A stretch of 20,335 nucleotides of DNA. It comes from JAHJFW01 sp038065635. Its GTDB lineage: Bacteria; Patescibacteriota; Patescibacteriia; 2-12-FULL-60-25. Below the pieces are notes generated by a model, which was not told the origin of the DNA, searched no databases, and saw only the letters and a list, made by a program, of their open reading frames with translations. The stretch lies in NCBI GenBank assembly GCA_038065635.1, contig JBBTQP010000010.1:1-20335 (forward strand), given 5' to 3'. This document shows positions 14,311 to 20,262 of this stretch, one piece after another (the stretch's first letter is position 1; each line of letters starts with the position of its first letter). A program made the translations under genes and the position numbers.

Positions 14311-15225
14311 ATGTCTACATATCTAGTAACAGGGGGTGCAGGGTTTATCGGGAGTCATCTCGTAGAGAGTCTTCTTGCGGACGGACACTCCGTTCGTATT
14401 CTTGATAATCTCGTAACCGGTAAAAGAGAGAATATTTCTTCTGGGGCGACTTTGATCGAGGGCGATGTCGGATATGCCGAGGTCGTCAAAAGCGCGGCGA
14501 ATGGCGTGTACGGGATTTTTCATCTCGCCGCGATTCCGAGCGTACCGCTTTCCGTTGAGGATCCGGTTGGAACATTTAGAACGAACGTTATGGGCACACT
14601 CCACGTTCTTGATGCGGCTCGTTTAGCTGGAGTAAAGCGCGTTGTCGCAACATCGTCCTCTGCTATCTATGGCGATCAACTCATCCCTCATTCAACAGAT
14701 GCCGTCGCTCGGCCAATGAGTCCATATGGTGTGCATAAGTTCATGGGCGAGAAATGGGCTTCCATGTTTTCTTCAATCTACGGATTGCAGACCGTGTCGC
14801 TACGTCACTTCAACGTTTATGGACCGCGCATGGCTGACACCGGAGCGTATGCGTCCGTAATAAATATTTTTTTGAACCTACATCGTAAAGGATTGCCGCT
14901 GACTATTATCGGCGACGGAGAGCAGACGCGCGATTTCGTTCACGTTAGCGATGTTGTACGTGCGTACAAAGCTGCAATGACAAATGAGTCGATAGGAAAA
15001 GGCGAAGTTTTCAATGTAGGTACGGGGCAGGGGAGAACGGTGAATCAGATCGCCGCGTTAATCGGTGGAACGGTCGAGCATTTGCCGCCAAGAAAAGGAG
15101 ATATTCTTCACTCTGTCGCGGACGTTTCAAAAACAAAAGAGCTTCTAGGGTGGGAGGCAAAGAAGTCGTTTGAAGAAGGATTGAGAGATTTACTCAGACA
15201 GTACGGAATGGACTCTGGGGAGTAA
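14311..15225 (+). CDS. NAD-dependent sugar epimerase/dehydratase, second of a tandem pair
   Basis: This 304-residue protein has the same length as its upstream neighbour and clear similarity along its whole length: TGGAGFIGSHLVE, a SSSAIYG serine motif, YGVHK for YxxxK, RHFNVYGPRM and GDGEQTRDF. The pair looks like a tandem duplication that has since diverged, for instance IPSVPLS against LPRISFS at the active-site edge. It starts at ATG 14311, 4 bases after the previous stop. Its TAA stop (15223-15225) overlaps the left arm of the palindromic element at 15224-15320, which must act as its terminator. Two epimerases with different pockets could make two nucleotide sugars. Confidence 0.88.
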   Translation: MSTYLVTGGAGFIGSHLVESLLADGHSVRILDNLVTGKRENISSGATLIEGDVGYAEVVKSAANGVYGIFHLAAIPSVPLSVEDPVGTFRTNVMGTLHVLDAARLAGVKRVVATSSSAIYGDQLIPHSTDAVARPMSPYGVHKFMGEKWASMFSSIYGLQTVSLRHFNVYGPRMADTGAYASVINIFLNLHRKGLPLTIIGDGEQTRDFVHVSDVVRAYKAAMTNESIGKGEVFNVGTGQGRTVNQIAALIGGTVEHLPPRKGDILHSVADVSKTKELLGWEAKKSFEEGLRDLLRQYGMDSGE

Positions 15226-15320
15226 CTCCTCCAGTCTCCTCTTACTCTAAGAGGAGGTTTATATTTGATTAATGAAATATAAGTGACCTCCCCTTAAGGT
15301 AAGGGGAGGATGGAGGAGTT
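15224..15320. repeat. Double-hairpin palindromic element acting as a two-way terminator
   Basis: Outer arms AACTCCTCCA (15224-15233) and TGGAGGAGTT (15311-15320) are exact inverted repeats. Inside are two perfect hairpins: CTCCTCTTA/TAAGAGGAG (15236-15256, 3-base loop) and CCTCCCCTTA/TAAGGGGAGG (15287-15309, 3-base loop), separated by 30 A/T-rich bases. The element lies between convergent genes, and the arms overlap both stop codons (15223-15225 on plus, 15319-15321 on minus). It looks like a non-coding mobile repeat (MITE/REP-like) serving as a bidirectional terminator. Confidence 0.8.
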
Positions 15321-16698
15321 ATGTACCCTGCCTTCGTATAACGATCGCAATCGTCTTCAGCAAAATTGCGATATCCAATAGCGGCGAGCGGTGTTTAATG
15401 TAGTAGACATCGTATTGAAGTTTTTTTAGGTTATCTTCCAGCGATGCGGTTGGCGTGAGAAAACGGACTTGTGCCCAGCCGGTTAGACCAGGACGGGTTA
15501 GGTGGCGCAAAGAGTAATATGGCATGCGTTCCGTAAGCTGTTCAACGAATTCCGGTCGTTCCGGTCGCGGTCCGATAAACGACAAATTTCCTCGCAGGAC
15601 GTTCCAAATTTGAGGAAATTCGTCGAGACGGAGCCGACGCAAGACGCGACCCGCCGCAAAGAGGCGTGGATCGGTTTTTGCGTCCGCTGTAAACTGCGGG
15701 CCGTTTTCTTCCGCGTTTACGTGCATTGTGCGGAATTTCCAGATGCGGAATTGTTTGCCGAATTTGCCCAAACGGATTTGCGAATATAGCGCGGGACCTG
15801 GCGAAGAGACTTTAATAATCAATGCCACAATCGGATAAAGTATCAGCGTGATTATACCGAAAGGTATTGCCATCAAAATGTCACCGATTCGCTTTGCCAT
15901 TTCGTACCAGGCCTTCTCATTTTCGCGCAGATGCTCAAGAAACCAAGTTTGCGAAACATATTCCAGAGGGATGCGGCCGGTTATGGTTTCTTCAAGCGCG
16001 GTTCGGTCTAGCAATGTCACAGGAAGAAAAAGCGTCTTGTACAGCGCATCGCGCAGTCCCGGAATATCGTCCGGTTTGTGGCCGAGTAAAATCGTGTGGA
16101 TGTCTCGTTCGCGGATTATTTTTTCGATATCACCGAGAGACGAGTACCAAGCGACCTCCGGATCTTCAAAGCGCGAATTAGGCGTGGTCTCGAAAACGGC
16201 AACGAGATGAAATCCGAAAGCGGATCTCTCAAGCATTGTTCTAATTTTTGCCGCGTCCATTCCGCTGCCGATAAATAGCACGCGGTTTCGGAAAAGTGTG
16301 TTCGCGATCAATCTGTTGTAGCCGAGGCGCCATCCGTAACCGAGGAGGAGGACGATCGCGAAGTATAGAAATAGATTCGTTCGCGGCTCGATTCCGAAAA
16401 TTGGGATGAGATAGAAGAATGCTAGTGCGACGGCGAGGTTCGCGATCATTCCTTCCAAATAAAGACGGAAAAACTTGATGCCGTTTTTTAGAACGTTGAA
16501 ATCATACAACCCCGCGACATACGATCCTACGATCCAGAGCGTACTGACGACCCCGAAAGGAAGCGCATGAAGGTCCCAAGAACGTTGTTCCACGTGTCCG
16601 TAGCGGAGAAGAAGCGTCAAAAGTAGCGCCACCTGAAAAATAATCAGATCGCCTGTAACCAGCAGAAGTTGCTTGAATCTAATGCCAAGTCTTAACAT
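15319..16698 (-). CDS. Polyprenyl-phosphate glycosyl-1-phosphate transferase (WcaJ/EpsE-like)
   Basis: This 459-residue membrane enzyme has several N-terminal membrane helices (four visible, about residues 12-127), a CoA-binding/Rossmann-like domain (about 138-240), a further membrane helix (about 275-303) and the C-terminal bacterial sugar transferase domain. The latter has WKFRTM, LRRLRLDEFPQ, FIGPRPE and RPGLTGWAQV. This family moves a sugar-1-phosphate from a UDP-sugar to undecaprenyl phosphate at the cytoplasmic face, starting capsule or exopolysaccharide assembly. It is the only gene on the minus strand, is convergent with the epimerase pair and divergent from the GtrA gene. No Shine-Dalgarno sequence is visible; a weak CATACT lies 4 bases before ATG 16698. 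It is close to full family length and intact. Confidence 0.93.
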   Translation of the reverse strand: MLRLGIRFKQLLLVTGDLIIFQVALLLTLLLRYGHVEQRSWDLHALPFGVVSTLWIVGSYVAGLYDFNVLKNGIKFFRLYLEGMIANLAVALAFFYLIPIFGIEPRTNLFLYFAIVLLLGYGWRLGYNRLIANTLFRNRVLFIGSGMDAAKIRTMLERSAFGFHLVAVFETTPNSRFEDPEVAWYSSLGDIEKIIRERDIHTILLGHKPDDIPGLRDALYKTLFLPVTLLDRTALEETITGRIPLEYVSQTWFLEHLRENEKAWYEMAKRIGDILMAIPFGIITLILYPIVALIIKVSSPGPALYSQIRLGKFGKQFRIWKFRTMHVNAEENGPQFTADAKTDPRLFAAGRVLRRLRLDEFPQIWNVLRGNLSFIGPRPERPEFVEQLTERMPYYSLRHLTRPGLTGWAQVRFLTPTASLEDNLKKLQYDVYYIKHRSPLLDIAILLKTIAIVIRRQGT

Positions 16699-16723
16699 GG
16701 TGAGTATGTTTGCACAGAAGTCG

Positions 16724-16759
16724 AAAGTCCGTAAAGTCCGTAAAGTCTGTAAAGTCCAT
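16724..16759. repeat. Period-9 tandem repeat, four units
   Basis: AAAGTCCGT, AAAGTCCGT, AAAGTCTGT and AAAGTCCAT follow each other without gaps, upstream of the minus-strand transferase gene. Similar short-period repeats occur at 13356-13383 and 17388-17419. Confidence 0.75.
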
Positions 16760-16768
16760 CAAGCCGAT

Positions 16769-16906
16769 GTCATTGCGAGGAGGCTTGTGCGACGCGGCAA
16801 TCAAACGCCCTCGTCATTGCGAACCACAGCAGTGGCGCGGCAATCTCGTAGAAGGAAATAATTACTCATATTAGATTGCCGCGTCGTTGCTACTCCTCGC
16901 AATGAC
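16769..16906. repeat. Palindromic element with nested inverted repeats (MITE/REP-like)
   Basis: GTCATTGCGAGGAG (16769-16782) is exactly inverted at 16893-16906, and GACGCGGCAATC (16791-16802) is exactly inverted at 16874-16885. A third, partial unit in forward orientation (GTCATTGCGA at 16813, GCGGCAATCT near 16837) lies between them. The unit CATTGCGA...GCGGCAATC resembles a palindromic repeat that I recall being common in many bacterial intergenic regions. It fills most of the 256-base gap between divergent genes and can fold into a long cruciform. No coding sequence is seen. Confidence 0.75.
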
Positions 16907-16916
16907 GGGGCTCTTT

Positions 16917-16946
16917 TTGGACTCATTCAAAAATATGTTGTAGAAT
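16917..16946 (+). promoter_or_regulatory. Promoter of the GtrA-like gene, leaderless
   Basis: TTGGAC (16917-16922), an 18-base spacer, then TAGAAT (16941-16946). ATG 16955 is 8 bases past the -10, so transcription should begin at or within a base or two of the start codon. Confidence 0.55.
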
Positions 16947-16954
16947 TTCAATTC

Positions 16955-17410
16955 ATGCCACAACGGATCATTCAATTCATCAAACGGGAAAAGCTGATGC
17001 TTGGGCGGTATTTGTTTGTGGGTGGAAGCTCTTTTGCTGTGAAAATTGGAACGTACGCAGTTTTATCGCGGCTGATTTGGGTGGATGGGCCGCGAACTTT
17101 TGAAAATATTATCGCTATCATATTCGCGGTGGTATACAACTACACTCTTCACCGATTTTGGACTTTTAAGCATCAAGCGCCAGCTTCCGGATCAGCTGGG
17201 AGGTATGTTGCTGTTGTGCTCGCAGGGAACGCGTTGGATGCGACATTTTTTTACATCGGCCACGACCTTCTCGGCGTGTATGATTTTTTGACAATCGTGA
17301 TTTCTACAGGACTCCTTGCGTGCGTATCATTTTTCACGCACCGTCTTTTCACGTTTCATAACGATCCGTGGAAACGGAAGAATACGGGGGCTGAAGGGCT
17401 TAAGGGCTGA
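16955..17410 (+). CDS. GtrA-like membrane protein
   Basis: This 151-residue protein has four predicted membrane segments (about 19-39, 47-66, 80-100, 107-128). It also has the family features RYLFVGG near the N-terminus, NYTLHRFWTF in the middle and FFTHRLFTF near the end. GtrA-like proteins are thought to flip polyprenyl-linked sugars or act as small partners of glycan enzymes. It starts at ATG 16955 with no leader. Its last residues (GLKG) and stop are encoded by the period-8 repeat at 17388-17419, so the C-terminus may have changed recently. It stands between the initiating transferase and the UXS-like pair, consistent with lipid-linked glycan assembly. Confidence 0.88.
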   Translation: MPQRIIQFIKREKLMLGRYLFVGGSSFAVKIGTYAVLSRLIWVDGPRTFENIIAIIFAVVYNYTLHRFWTFKHQAPASGSAGRYVAVVLAGNALDATFFYIGHDLLGVYDFLTIVISTGLLACVSFFTHRLFTFHNDPWKRKNTGAEGLKG

Positions 17411-17419
17411 AGGGCTTAT
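17388..17419. repeat. Period-8 tandem repeat at the end of the GtrA-like gene
   Basis: Units GGGCTGAA, GGGCTTAA, GGGCTGAA and GGGCTTAT. The TGA stop of the GtrA gene (17408-17410) lies in the third unit. Confidence 0.7.
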
Positions 17420-17465
17420 GGGCGGAGTGGCTCTTATGCTCATTAGCTCGTCAGCCCTTTTGCTC
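17402..17465 (+). terminator. Possible terminator after the GtrA-like gene
   Basis: AAGGGCTGA (17402-17410) is exactly inverted as TCAGCCCTT (17451-17459), followed by TTTGCTCTTTT. The loop is long (40 bases) and the 5' arm comes from the tandem repeat. Confidence 0.5.
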
Positions 17466-17470
17466 TTTTA

Positions 17471-17479
17471 TGCTACAAT
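17471..17479 (+). promoter_or_regulatory. Extended -10 promoter of the first UXS-like gene
   Basis: TGCTACAAT (17471-17479) is an extended -10 (TG, one base, TACAAT). ATG 17486 begins 6 bases after it, so the mRNA is probably leaderless. A -35 at about 17 bases (TCGTCA) is weak and lies in the terminator region. Confidence 0.55.
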
Positions 17480-17485
17480 ATCTCC

Positions 17486-18493
17486 ATGTCCAAACAATTG
17501 TTTGAACGGAGGAACGTGCTTGTGACCGGAGGCGCGGGTTTTATTGGTTCTCATTTGTGCGATCGGCTGGTGAAGGAAGCGCACGTAATATGTGTTGATA
17601 ATTTCATAACGAGTTCGGAGTCTAATATCGACCATCTTCTTCAGGATTCGAATTTTGAGTTTATCAATCATGACATCACGCAGCCGCTCGATCTTCTTAA
17701 GTACTCGGAGTTAGAGCGATTCAAAGTTAGGTTCCAGGGGTTTCAAGAGATCTATCATCTTGCGTGTCCGATATCGAAACGTCATTTCGACGATTTTAAG
17801 ATCGCAACTGTTTTGACGAATTCTATAGGTGTAAAAAACGTTTTGGATATCGCGGTAGAACACAATGCTAAAGTGTTGTACGCTTCTTCCAGCGTGTTAT
17901 ACGGACCGCGTAGCAACGGTTCGCACGTTAAAGAAACGGACGAGTGCCATCTTGATCACCTTTCTTCTCGCGGTGCATACGACGAGGGTAAGCGTTTTTC
18001 AGAGGCGATCCTTCAAACCTACGCCAACGTTTACTCGCTAGACGTGAAGATAGCTCGAATTTTCCGAACGTACGGGCCGAGGATGAAAATTTTTGATGGA
18101 AATCTTATTCCGGACATGATTCTTTCAGCATTGGAAGATAAAGATATAGTTTTGACAGGGAACGAAGACAGTCGCATTTCCATGGCCTTTGTAAACGATA
18201 TCGTAGACGGTCTCGTACGCCTAATGTCCACGCCCATAGACGTAACCCTCGTTAATCTCGGATCGGACAATGACGTAAGGTTGGTGGCAATAGCGCAGCA
18301 GGTGTTGGAAATTCTCGGTTCAGGGTCTAGAATTCGTTTTGAACCCCCATGTCCATATCAAACCGAGGCGCCTTTACCTGATATAACTCGAGCAAGGGAC
18401 ATTTTGGGTTGGTTACCGCTCGTTAGATTGGAAGATGGATTAAAAAAAATGATCGACTATGCCAAATCTCACAGACAACAAGTCACCTTCTAG
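17486..18493 (+). CDS. UXS-like NAD-dependent sugar epimerase/decarboxylase, first of a tandem pair
   Basis: This 335-residue extended SDR resembles UDP-glucuronate decarboxylase (UXS). It has TGGAGFIGSHLCDRL, the UXS-type IYHLACP segment, YDEGK for the catalytic YxxxK, and ARIFRTYGPRM. UXS makes UDP-xylose from UDP-glucuronate, which the dehydrogenase at 12537 could in principle supply. However, at the place of the UXS/RmlB catalytic Glu (TSEVYG) it has Val-Leu (SSSVLYG), so it may be an epimerase or act on another sugar. The start follows a leaderless-type promoter. A diverged copy begins right after it. Confidence 0.83.
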   Translation: MSKQLFERRNVLVTGGAGFIGSHLCDRLVKEAHVICVDNFITSSESNIDHLLQDSNFEFINHDITQPLDLLKYSELERFKVRFQGFQEIYHLACPISKRHFDDFKIATVLTNSIGVKNVLDIAVEHNAKVLYASSSVLYGPRSNGSHVKETDECHLDHLSSRGAYDEGKRFSEAILQTYANVYSLDVKIARIFRTYGPRMKIFDGNLIPDMILSALEDKDIVLTGNEDSRISMAFVNDIVDGLVRLMSTPIDVTLVNLGSDNDVRLVAIAQQVLEILGSGSRIRFEPPCPYQTEAPLPDITRARDILGWLPLVRLEDGLKKMIDYAKSHRQQVTF

Positions 18494-18521
18494 TCCTCCG
18501 GTCGAAAAGAACGCAGAAGGA

Positions 18522-19526
18522 ATGGAAAAGAAAAATGTTTTGGTCACAGGAGGCGCCGGATTTATCGGCTCGTTTCTGTGTGAAAAACTTTTAGCCGACT
18601 CGCGCGTAATCTGTCTCGATAATTTTACGACTTCGCAGGAGTCGAATATCGACCATCTCTTACAGAACGGAGATTTCGAGTTTATCCGTCAGGACATTAA
18701 CGCGCCGTTCGACCTGGAGGCGTTTCCGGAATTAGCTCGGTTCAAGTTGAAGTTCCAAGGAATTCAAGAGATTTACCATCTCGCGTGTCCAACGAGTCCG
18801 AAAAAATTCGACCAGTTCAAGATGCAAACGTTGCTTGCGAATTCATTGGGAATGAAGAATGCGCTTGATCTCGCCGTGAAGTACGGCGCAAAGTTTTTGC
18901 TTTCATCAACGTCAGTCGTATACGGATCAAGACCGGCAGACGGACACGCTTTCGTTGAGACTGAATTCGGAGCGGTAGATATGTTGAGTCCGCGTTCATG
19001 TTATGACGAAGGAAGGCGTTTCGCGGAAACGTGCGTTGCGACTTACAATCAAGTCCACGGCGTAGACGTTCGTATCGCAAGAGTTTTTCGAACATACGGT
19101 CCTCGAATGATGCTGTTCGATGGACAGATGATTCCGGATTTTATCACCAACGCCTTGGATAATCAGGATCTCGTTATCTACGGAGACGAAACATTCCGCA
19201 CATCGCTCACTTACGTCTCCGACGTGGTAGACGGATTGATTAAGCTTATGGGCGCGCCGAAAGGAATCGGTCCGGTGAATATCGGAAGCGATCTCGAAGT
19301 TCCGCTTGTGGATGTTGCGCAAAGAATAATCGAAATGACCGGCTCAACGTCGCGCATCACGTTCCAACCGCCACTTCTATTCATGACCCCGCTTGGAATC
19401 CCGAGCTTGGCAAAAGCAAAAGATCAACTCGGATGGCTCCCGCTCGTTACAGTTGACTCCGGACTTAAACAGACGATTGATTATACAATTGCGCACAAGG
19501 GCTTGCTGGGATTCAAGACGACTTGA
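18522..19526 (+). CDS. UXS-like NAD-dependent sugar enzyme, second of a tandem pair, catalytic Lys replaced by Arg
   Basis: This 334-residue paralogue of the preceding gene shares SNIDHLLQ, IYHLACP and FRTYGPRM. The YxxxK motif reads YDEGR (codon AGG), and the UXS Glu position is Val (STSVVYG). It keeps the Rossmann motif TGGAGFIG, so it should bind NAD, but activity is uncertain: a changed reaction, a weak enzyme or a partner subunit are all possible. I prefer ATG 18522 because the protein then aligns with its copy just before NVLVTGG. The alternative ATG 18459 would add 21 residues and overlap the upstream gene by 35 bases. The gene is intact and similar in composition to its copy. Confidence 0.82.
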   Translation: MEKKNVLVTGGAGFIGSFLCEKLLADSRVICLDNFTTSQESNIDHLLQNGDFEFIRQDINAPFDLEAFPELARFKLKFQGIQEIYHLACPTSPKKFDQFKMQTLLANSLGMKNALDLAVKYGAKFLLSSTSVVYGSRPADGHAFVETEFGAVDMLSPRSCYDEGRRFAETCVATYNQVHGVDVRIARVFRTYGPRMMLFDGQMIPDFITNALDNQDLVIYGDETFRTSLTYVSDVVDGLIKLMGAPKGIGPVNIGSDLEVPLVDVAQRIIEMTGSTSRITFQPPLLFMTPLGIPSLAKAKDQLGWLPLVTVDSGLKQTIDYTIAHKGLLGFKTT

Positions 19527-19549
19527 ATTAAATAAAAAGCAAAGATATT

Positions 19550-19596
19550 CCCTGAGCTTGCCGTGCCCGCCTTAGGAGGGTCGAAGGGCTTCGATA
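19550..19596. repeat. Interrupted palindromic-type repeat
   Basis: CCCTGAGCTTG (19550-19560) and TCGAAGGGCTTCGATA (19581-19596) look like the two halves of a common intergenic bacterial repeat of the form CCCTGAGCTTG-TCGAAGGG, split here by 20 other bases. The match to that repeat is from memory. The rest of the 147 bases between the UXS-like and hicB genes is A/T-rich with one small hairpin (CACCA/TGGTG, 19610-19625). Confidence 0.4.
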
Positions 19597-19661
19597 ATGA
19601 AAAATTCATCACCACGCCATGGTGTAGATCACAGACACTTCCGTAATTGTAAAAAATGCGC

Positions 19662-19667
19662 TAGATT
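19662..19667 (+). promoter_or_regulatory. -10 element of the hicBA operon
   Basis: TAGATT ends 6 bases before ATG 19674, the same spacing as at 17486, which suggests a leaderless hicB mRNA. No convincing -35 is seen 16-18 bases upstream (TTCCGT at best). Confidence 0.4.
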
Positions 19668-19673
19668 AATGAT

Positions 19674-19955
19674 ATGAGAATCCACGAACTTGCTGTTGAA
19701 ATCCCTGTAACTATTAAAAAGGATGTTAGCTCGTATATTGCATACTCGCCGGCTTTGGATTTGGCCAGTCAGGGAGATTCCGTTCAGGATGCTAAACGGA
19801 TGTTCGCAGAGGCCGCCGAGTTGTTCATTGAGGAATGCGAGCGAATGAATACTCTCGATGATGTTTTGTTGGATTTGGGTTGGGAAAAAATTCAGAACGA
19901 ATGGCATCCGCCCGCCTTCGAGCAAACGAGCGAAAGGGTTCGTATGCCGGCATAG
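19674..19955 (+). CDS. hicB: HicB-family antitoxin
   Basis: This 93-residue protein has the HicB core: a beta-rich start with EIPVTIKKDVSSYIAYSPALDLASQGDS (read as two segments, about 9-22 and 23-36), then a helix with DAKRMFAEAAELFIEECE. HicB neutralises the HicA toxin by covering its active site and often represses the operon. No obvious C-terminal DNA-binding domain (RHH or HTH) remains after about residue 75, so autoregulation may need another protein or may not occur. The toxin gene starts 2 bases after its stop. The order antitoxin-toxin is the reverse of the best known hicAB operons but is seen elsewhere. There is no Shine-Dalgarno sequence. Confidence 0.8.
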   Translation: MRIHELAVEIPVTIKKDVSSYIAYSPALDLASQGDSVQDAKRMFAEAAELFIEECERMNTLDDVLLDLGWEKIQNEWHPPAFEQTSERVRMPA

Positions 19956-19957
19956 GT

Positions 19958-20188
19958 ATGCCGCGTATAACCCCGATACACTGGAGAGATTTTGAAAAAT
20001 TTTTGTTTGCTTGCGGCTGTCAGTTCATTCGTGAGCGTGGAGATCATCGAGTCTATCAGAAGCCCGGTCTGCGTAGGCCGATTGTTATTCCAAAAAAGAC
20101 GGATATCGGTGTAGATATAATCAAGAACAATCTTCGGACGCTTCAGATAGAGCACGGCAAATATTTGGAGATGCTTATATTGCTCTGA
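19958..20188 (+). CDS. hicA: HicA-family mRNA interferase toxin
   Basis: This 76-residue protein has the double-stranded RNA-binding fold of HicA: GCQFIRERGDHRVYQ with the catalytic-type His30, then IVIPKK and a final helix with IIKNNLRTLQI. The usual GSH at the active site is GDH here, with the His kept. HicA cleaves mRNA and stops translation when HicB is lost. I choose ATG 19958, which aligns with the family start; the open frame continues upstream to 19880 but that would overlap hicB. Its GTATG context gives no ribosome binding site, so translation is probably coupled to hicB. The pair ends at a strong hairpin. Confidence 0.88.
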   Translation: MPRITPIHWRDFEKFLFACGCQFIRERGDHRVYQKPGLRRPIVIPKKTDIGVDIIKNNLRTLQIEHGKYLEMLILL

Positions 20189-20214
20189 TTAATAGAAACT
20201 GTGTCGGGCTTTTT

Positions 20215-20246
20215 ACACAAAGATTGCCTTTCGGCAATTTTTGTGT
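20215..20246 (+). terminator. Hairpin after hicA, probable terminator
   Basis: A 14-bp stem, ACACAAAGATTGCC (20215-20228) with GGCAATTTTTGTGT (20233-20246), one G-T pair, loop TTTC. T-runs lie inside the 3' arm and no long T-run follows, so termination is likely but not certain. It could work in both directions. Confidence 0.65.
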
Positions 20247-20253
20247 GCATTTG

Positions 20254-20262
20254 TTATCCACA
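20254..20262 (+). other. Perfect DnaA box
   Basis: TTATCCACA matches the strict DnaA-box consensus. A looser match (TTTTACACA, 20211-20219) overlaps the hairpin. A single box is weak evidence for an origin. The rest of the window to 20335 holds a TTGACA (20269-20274) with no good -10 and a run of eight T, but no gene start that I can support. Confidence 0.35.

Noticed and set aside
13356..17419. CRISPR array
   Set aside because: The repeats are 7-9 bp with no spacers, and no cas gene is present.
19880..19957. Upstream extension of hicA
   Set aside because: It would overlap hicB by 76 bases, and the HicA domain starts at ATG 19958.
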